Assembly: GCA_050633205.1 (NCBI GenBank)
Contig: JBOEGA010000148.1
Span: 1-9,480 of the forward strand
DNA length: 9,480 nt
Source of the DNA: CBDHHC01 sp050633205
GTDB taxonomy: Bacteria > Pseudomonadota > Alphaproteobacteria > Rhizobiales > CBDHHC01
Reading direction: 5' to 3'
In this document: positions 6,619-9,480 of the stretch, piece by piece
Layout of the letters: every line of letters begins with the position of its first letter
Numbering within the stretch: the first letter of the stretch is position 1
Translations under genes and position numbers: made by a program
Notes under the pieces: model-generated
Told to the model about the DNA's origin: nothing
Database searches by the model: none
The model's input: the letters and a program-made list of their open reading frames with translations, nothing else

Positions 6619-6647
6619 ATAACAAGACTGGTTCATAACTCTATCAA
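6619..6647 (-). promoter_or_regulatory. candidate promoter of the leftward operon
   Basis: On the minus strand TTGATA (6647-6642) is followed after 17 bases by TGTTAT (6624-6619), about 45 bp upstream of the Gate-protein ribosome-binding site. The -35 box matches the consensus at 4 of 6 positions (TTG at positions 1-3 plus the final A) and the spacing is optimal. No experimental support is visible. Confidence 0.4.
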
Positions 6648-6654
6648 ATGAAAA

Positions 6655-6666
6655 TTATGATCATAA
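6655..6666. promoter_or_regulatory. 12-bp perfect palindrome next to the operon promoter
   Basis: TTATGATCATAA is its own reverse complement and lies 7 bp upstream of the candidate -35 box, where a class-I/II activator could bind. Further half sites occur at 6633-6638 (TCATAA) and 6697-6702 (TTATGA). The region is AT-rich, so chance half sites are expected; the full palindrome is the notable part. No regulator can be named. Confidence 0.4.
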
Positions 6667-6744
6667 ATACCGCAATAAAAATCCCACATTCAATAATTAT
6701 GATGCATGAAACTAGGCTCAGGACCTATTAATTTCGTCACCTCA

Positions 6745-6844
6745 GTTGGACAGGGATACGCAAAATGCTAGTAAATCTGACGAAGGACATGCCTAAGTAT
6801 ATTCAAGGAAGATTTGCGCCGCAGGTTGCGTATCCCTGTCCAAC
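6745..6844. repeat. internal hairpin A of the structured element
   Basis: A perfect 19-bp inverted repeat: GTTGGACAGGGATACGCAA at 6745-6763 against 6826-6844. The 62-nt loop contains a further AAATCT/AGATTT pairing (6773-6778 with 6810-6815). The left arm begins at the last base of the outer terminal repeat. Confidence 0.85.
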
Positions 6845-6850
6845 CCGAAG

Positions 6851-6948
6851 GGCGCTCCACATTTTCCTTTTGTGGGCGTCGGAAAGTCTTGAAAATATTC
6901 ATATTTGCTGCGACTTCCCTTCTACACAAAAGAAAAATATGGAGCGCT
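6851..6948. repeat. internal hairpin B of the structured element
   Basis: An imperfect inverted repeat about 38 bp long (6851-6888 against 6912-6948) with about 28 matched positions. The matched blocks are GCGCTCCA, ATTTT, CTTTTGTG, GGA and AGTC, and the mismatches are clustered mid-stem. The loop has a small AAATA/TATTT stem at its tip. The right arm runs directly into the outer terminal repeat. Confidence 0.8.
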
Positions 6949-6987
6949 GAAGTGATGAAATTAATAGGTCCTGAGCCTAAATAACAT

Positions 6988-6994
6988 AAGGAGG
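6988..6994 (+). promoter_or_regulatory. strong ribosome-binding site of the cytochrome c gene
   Basis: AAGGAGG lies 7 bases before the ATG at 7002 and only 8 bp after the right end of the structured element, so the upstream leader of this gene must run through the element. Confidence 0.75.
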
Positions 6995-7001
6995 AAAAGA
7001 C

Positions 7002-7412
7002 ATGCGCAGCTGTATCAGATCTTTGGTCTTGGCAGTAATAATTTTTCTGGTTCCGGTCATCACGGCAGAAGCAGCAGATGAGGCAAGTGGAAAAAAAGTC
7101 TTCAGCCGCTGTTCCAGCTGTCATAATTTGACCGACAAAAAACTCATAGGCCCCGGATTACAGGGCTTGTTCGGTAGAAAAGCCGGATCAGTTGAAGGCT
7201 ATAATTATTCAGATGATTTTAAAGCCCTTGGTGAAAAAGGATTAATCTGGAATGACGAAACTTTTCTGGCTTTCATTCAGGACCCCCATTCTTATGTTGC
7301 GACAACCCTGAATAAAGAAAAAATAAAAACCAGAAAACCAAAAAGCAAACTGGATAAAGATAAAGCCGAAGATCTATTGCTATATCTGAAAAAGGCTACG
7401 AGCGGCTCCTGA
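7002..7412 (+). CDS. secreted class I-like monohaem cytochrome c lacking the axial methionine
   Basis: A 136-aa precursor with a Sec signal peptide (hydrophobic core LVLAVIIFLVPVI, cleavage probably after AEA near residue 24), hence periplasmic. The haem-attachment motif is CSSCH (C37, C40, H41). The following KKLIGPGLQGLFGRKAG (46-62) and YNYSDDFKALGEKGLIWN (67-84) are typical of the cytochrome c2/c550 group. The usual distal motif PGTKMxFxG is not present: after HSYVATTLN the chain reads KEKIKTRKPKSKLDKDKAED, and the mature protein has no methionine at all. The sixth ligand must therefore be different or absent, so the role may not be ordinary electron transfer. The ATG has an AAGGAGG box 7 bases upstream. 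It is a single-gene unit flanked by the structured element and a hairpin. Confidence 0.93.
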   Translation: MRSCIRSLVLAVIIFLVPVITAEAADEASGKKVFSRCSSCHNLTDKKLIGPGLQGLFGRKAGSVEGYNYSDDFKALGEKGLIWNDETFLAFIQDPHSYVATTLNKEKIKTRKPKSKLDKDKAEDLLLYLKKATSGS

Positions 7413-7431
7413 TATTCCTTCAGAAATAACC

Positions 7432-7481
7432 AGCCTCTCCGTATAAAAATATATGGAGAGGCTTACCGGGGTGGTTTTATT
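7432..7481. terminator. strong hairpin after the cytochrome c gene
   Basis: AGCCTCTCCGTATA (7432-7445) pairs with 7450-7463, 14 bp with one G-T pair and an AAAA loop. A T-rich run (GGTTTTATTTATT) follows only after a 9-bp gap. It lies between the convergent cytochrome and dipeptidase genes and probably ends one or both transcripts. Confidence 0.65.
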
Positions 7482-7516
7482 TATTGTCGTATAGTAAGTA
7501 CCAGCTTTAGGATCTA

Positions 7517-8143
7517 TTACCAGGTACAGAAATCATACCATCCGCCAGCAATGCCTGTGCCCTGATAAGTGAAATGCCACCATTCCCGCTCATAGTTTAC
7601 AAAACCCATATGCCCCATTTCACTGACCAGTAACTGACGCCAGTATTTCTGTTCGGGTGAAATTTCCGGATGTGCCGTATGGCTTAACTCGCTGAAGCTG
7701 TCAAACTCCGTCCCCATATCAACCGGTATAACCCCGTGAATATTACAGACCCTTGCCAGTGTAACATCAACCGCAATACCACGGGAATGACTTGATCTCC
7801 GGGCAACATAATTCATAACCAGCATATTCGGATCATTCAACTCAGCCCATTTAACCATCGCATCAACAGCACGTTGGGGACGGTAGGCATCAAAAATGTA
7901 AATCGATAGACCTTGAGATAACAGGGAATGCTGAACCTGCCAGAGAGCTTCCGCCACATGCTTTCTAAGCAATGCCTTTGGTCGCTCATACCCCGGTAAT
8001 TTGCTGCCCGTAAAGTTATCACTACAGGCATAACGTATATCCAGTGGTATTCCGCTGACCGCTACAAAATCAAGAGGATATAATATTCTGCTGTTCAAGA
8101 TATAAAATCCCGCTATCAAATTAAAAACAAGTTTCAGAAGCAC
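7517..8143 (-). CDS. VanX-like D-Ala-D-Ala dipeptidase (peptidase family M15D)
   Basis: Zinc D,D-dipeptidase of the VanX/DdpX family. With the GTG start at 8143 the protein is 208 aa and shows IFDAYRPQRAVDAM (R88), the zinc ligands H119 and D126 in SSHSRGIAVDVTL, and EREWWHF with catalytic E187 and zinc ligand H190, close to VanX spacing. A TTG at 8176 would add 11 residues, but the GTG has GGAG 6 bases upstream and gives a hydrophobic N-terminus (MLLKLVFNLIAGFYILNS) that looks like a signal or membrane anchor. It is therefore probably envelope-located, acting on cell-wall D-Ala-D-Ala dipeptides for recycling or use as nutrient. No vanH/vanA/vanR/vanS genes are nearby, so glycopeptide resistance is not implied. 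It is divergent from the HEAT-repeat gene with only 32 bp between the starts. Confidence 0.9.
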   Translation of the reverse strand: MLLKLVFNLIAGFYILNSRILYPLDFVAVSGIPLDIRYACSDNFTGSKLPGYERPKALLRKHVAEALWQVQHSLLSQGLSIYIFDAYRPQRAVDAMVKWAELNDPNMLVMNYVARRSSHSRGIAVDVTLARVCNIHGVIPVDMGTEFDSFSELSHTAHPEISPEQKYWRQLLVSEMGHMGFVNYEREWWHFTYQGTGIAGGWYDFCTW

Positions 8144-8149
8144 TATCTG

Positions 8150-8153
8150 CTCC
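8150..8153 (-). promoter_or_regulatory. ribosome-binding site deciding the dipeptidase start
   Basis: GGAG on the minus strand, 6 bases before the GTG at 8143. It lies inside the longer open frame that would begin at TTG 8176, so the shorter protein is preferred. Confidence 0.6.
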
Positions 8154-8175
8154 GAGGGTGGAACAGGCGTGGACA

Positions 8176-9213
8176 ATGAAATACAGATATATAGTCATTT
8201 TCTCAATACTGATAGCTGCAATCGGAGCTGGAATAAATATAGCGGTCTCATATAGTTATAACAAATACGCCGATAAGCTCCTCGACTGCATACTGGCAGA
8301 AAACTACCCGGTAAAAGACAGATGGTGCCCACTACCAGCCAAAGCGCGGTTTAGTGGCAAAGGTGCAGCCATAAAACTTGCAGGCATCGCTTCCCCTGAT
8401 CAGGTAGCCCCCCGCCTTATAAAAGCGCTATACAGCAGAAACAAGAAAATAAAGCTCAATGCAATCGAAACTTTCAAATGGGTACACTATCCTGAAATAG
8501 CCCCCAGCCTTGCAGAATTTCTTTCAGACAAGGACGATGCAGTCAGATTTGCTGCAGTTGCAACATTGGCGGAGTATAAAGGTACGTATGTCAAACTGCT
8601 CCTGTTACCATTCATCAAAGACCCTCATTCAGGTATCCGCTCTCAGATAGCCATAAGGCTGGGAAAAAATCCTGATCCGGATGATGTAAAATATCTGAAA
8701 CAAATCTACGAAAATGATCCTGAAATTCATGTCAAACTGCTTGCAATCAAAGGTCTTAATCGAAGCAAGAAATCTGATATAACCAGGCTCCTGATCTCGA
8801 TGCTATCAAACACCAATGCACGAATTCGTGCACAGGCAGCCCATAACCTCGCCTACAGAGGAGACAGAGCTGCAATCCCCTACCTCATAGCAGCCCTTGA
8901 GGACCCCGTCGGTGATGTTGGTAAAATGGCTGCCTATGGTCTTGGCCAAATGAGAACTGAAGAAGGATTTGAGGCCCTCATCACTGCACTGAAAAACAAA
9001 AGAAAACTGACCCGCCGTGCCGCAGCAGATGTCCTGGCAAAATTTGCTGACAAACGAGCCATCGAACCGCTTAAGCAGGCACTAAATGATAGTGATTGGG
9101 AGGTTCGTTATACGGCCAACAGAACAATAAAAATAATAAGTAACCCCATAGGCAGAAATGTAACTGGCATCTGGCAATCAATAAAAAACTTTATAATCCG
9201 TTTTTCTGGTTAA
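8176..9213 (+). CDS. membrane-anchored HEAT-repeat protein
   Basis: A 345-aa protein with an N-terminal signal-anchor (YIVIFSILIAAIGAGINIAV, about 5-24) preceded by K2 and R4, predicting a periplasmic body. Residues about 60-325 form roughly eight HEAT/PBS-lyase-like helical repeats, recognisable as AAIPYLIAALEDPVGDVGKM, RAIEPLKQALNDSDWEVRYT and similar units. HEAT solenoids bind proteins; no catalytic motif is seen. The only cysteines I see, C38 and C51, sit just after the membrane segment and could form a disulfide. I chose the ATG at 8176 over a GTG at 8158 because it has an AGG 8 bases upstream and gives a clean anchor. It is divergent from the dipeptidase and convergent with the DUF3137 gene, overlapping it by 23 bp. 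The function is unknown. Confidence 0.82.
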   Translation: MKYRYIVIFSILIAAIGAGINIAVSYSYNKYADKLLDCILAENYPVKDRWCPLPAKARFSGKGAAIKLAGIASPDQVAPRLIKALYSRNKKIKLNAIETFKWVHYPEIAPSLAEFLSDKDDAVRFAAVATLAEYKGTYVKLLLLPFIKDPHSGIRSQIAIRLGKNPDPDDVKYLKQIYENDPEIHVKLLAIKGLNRSKKSDITRLLISMLSNTNARIRAQAAHNLAYRGDRAAIPYLIAALEDPVGDVGKMAAYGLGQMRTEEGFEALITALKNKRKLTRRAAADVLAKFADKRAIEPLKQALNDSDWEVRYTANRTIKIISNPIGRNVTGIWQSIKNFIIRFSG

Positions 9214-9480
9214 GCTTCAAAGTCTCAATAATTTTGAAAATAGCTTCCATTTCGGCAAGGATCATTTTTATCTCTTCAATAAAAGTCGCAGGTTGAAAAA
9301 TAGATGCCGGTTCAAAGCGGTCCTTGCGGCAGGGGATCATCAGAAGCAGCCTGTTATTGTAAAAGCTGCACCGGATATTATCGCTTGCAAACAGTATTCT
9401 GAGTTTCAGAAGCTGCTCCATAAAAGTCGGTGTTAAAATATAACGCGCTTCCGTCTGACTATTGGAATAAACCTCAAACT
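9191..9480 (-). CDS. DUF3137 domain protein, C-terminal part (partial, start beyond the window)
   Basis: The frame is open on the minus strand from the window edge to a TAA at 9191-9193, giving 95 visible C-terminal residues. An internal ATG at 9421 is not the true start, because the preceding codons (FEVYSNSQTEARYILTPTF) are open and fit the family. The tail matches DUF3137 proteins as I recall them: SFYNNRLLLMIPCRKDRFEP, a following aromatic-Pro-Ala-Thr-Phe segment, an amphipathic helix (IEEIKMILAEMEAIFKIIE) and a final LKLNQKNGL. Family members usually carry transmembrane helices towards the N-terminus, which would lie outside the window. The role is unknown. The last 23 bp overlap the 3' end of the HEAT-repeat gene in the opposite direction. 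Confidence 0.8.
   Translation of the reverse strand, partial: FEVYSNSQTEARYILTPTFMEQLLKLRILFASDNIRCSFYNNRLLLMIPCRKDRFEPASIFQPATFIEEIKMILAEMEAIFKIIETLKLNQKNGL

Larger units (their letters stand above)
6713..6979. mobile_element. 267-bp structured non-coding element with terminal inverted repeats (MITE-like)
   Basis: The ends form a 33-bp inverted repeat (6713-6745 against 6947-6979) agreeing at 31 of 33 positions. Inside it sit two independent hairpins (6745-6844 and 6851-6948), so either strand can fold into a three-way-junction shape covering the whole unit. The outermost bases are TA on both sides, compatible with the TA target duplication of IS630/Tc1-mariner elements, although TA is also part of the palindrome. 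No transposase gene fits in 267 bp, and open frames inside (up to 61 codons on the plus strand) lack a credible product. The most economical reading is a non-autonomous repeat mobilised in trans; a structured RNA is the alternative. A 16/17-bp match to its end occurs at 3027-3043. It fills the space between the leftward operon promoter and the cytochrome gene. Confidence 0.7.

Noticed and set aside
6765..6950. Plus-strand 61-codon open frame inside the structured element
   Set aside because: It lacks a ribosome-binding site and spans hairpin arms and loops; it is best explained as a by-product of the repeat.
6768..7124. Minus-strand 118-codon open frame crossing the element and the cytochrome signal-peptide region
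   Set aside because: It runs antisense through a clear cytochrome c gene and through paired repeat arms; its composition reflects the inverted repeats and no protein family is recognisable.
7517..8143. Glycopeptide resistance locus
   Set aside because: Only a VanX-like dipeptidase is present, with no VanH, VanA-type ligase or VanRS genes beside it, and such dipeptidases occur in Gram-negatives for D-Ala-D-Ala use.
8144..8176. TTG start for the dipeptidase and GTG 8158 start for the HEAT protein
   Set aside because: Both would give overlapping divergent genes without ribosome-binding sites; GTG 8143 and ATG 8176 fit better.
1..9480. CRISPR array, tRNA/rRNA genes, phage or transposase genes, toxin-antitoxin pair
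   Set aside because: Both strands were inspected; no direct-repeat/spacer pattern, cloverleaf tRNA, rRNA or integrase/transposase protein was seen. The only mobile candidate is the non-coding element at 6713-6979.

Overview
The window looks like a moderately AT-rich alphaproteobacterial chromosome segment. The main reason is the same-strand block ispH - thrB (aminoglycoside-phosphotransferase-fold homoserine kinase) - rnhA, an order common in Alphaproteobacteria. A glycine-rich lipoprotein of alphaproteobacterial type, a cytochrome c2-like protein and a DUF3137 protein fit the same picture. The exact genus cannot be read from the sequence. Most of the window is ordinary chromosomal gene content. 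I see no phage, CRISPR, toxin-antitoxin or defence locus, and no tRNA or rRNA.

Layout: (1) 1-145, a possible end of an upstream gene and a short tandem repeat. (2) 146-808 (-), an outer-membrane-type lipoprotein, divergent from (3) 1068-3518 (+), ispH, thrB and rnhA. ispH is preceded by two stacked inverted repeats, and the block is closed by a terminator at 3552-3590 that lies between convergent genes. (4) 3598-6568 (-), four genes read leftwards from a promoter region near 6620-6670: a two-Gate-domain (nucleoside recognition) membrane protein, a YpeA-type GNAT acetyltransferase, a bacterial phytochelatin-synthase-like peptidase and, after a 140-bp gap, an alpha/beta hydrolase with an altered nucleophile elbow. 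(5) 6713-6979, a 267-bp non-coding element made of a 33-bp terminal inverted repeat enclosing two long hairpins and ending in TA on both sides. (6) 7002-7412 (+), a secreted monohaem cytochrome c that has lost the methionine expected as sixth haem ligand. (7) 7517-9480, a VanX-like D,D-dipeptidase (-), a divergent membrane-anchored HEAT-repeat protein (+) and the C-terminal part of a DUF3137 protein (-) that overlaps it tail to tail.

How the genes fit together: ispH (isoprenoid precursors), thrB (threonine) and rnhA (RNA-DNA hybrid removal) are unrelated housekeeping functions sharing a transcript. The Gate-domain, GNAT and phytochelatin-synthase-like genes are packed with 3-bp and 23-bp gaps and are probably co-transcribed. 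A link to thiol or metal handling is suggested by the peptidase alone. Several starts are not ATG: GTG for ispH, the lipoprotein, the hydrolase and the dipeptidase, and TTG for rnhA. I moved three starts (lipoprotein, dipeptidase, HEAT protein) inward from the longest open frames on ribosome-binding-site and signal-sequence grounds.

The most unusual items are the structured element at 6713-6979, which abuts the ribosome-binding site of the cytochrome gene and has a 16/17-bp matching fragment between thrB and rnhA, and the methionine-less cytochrome c itself.
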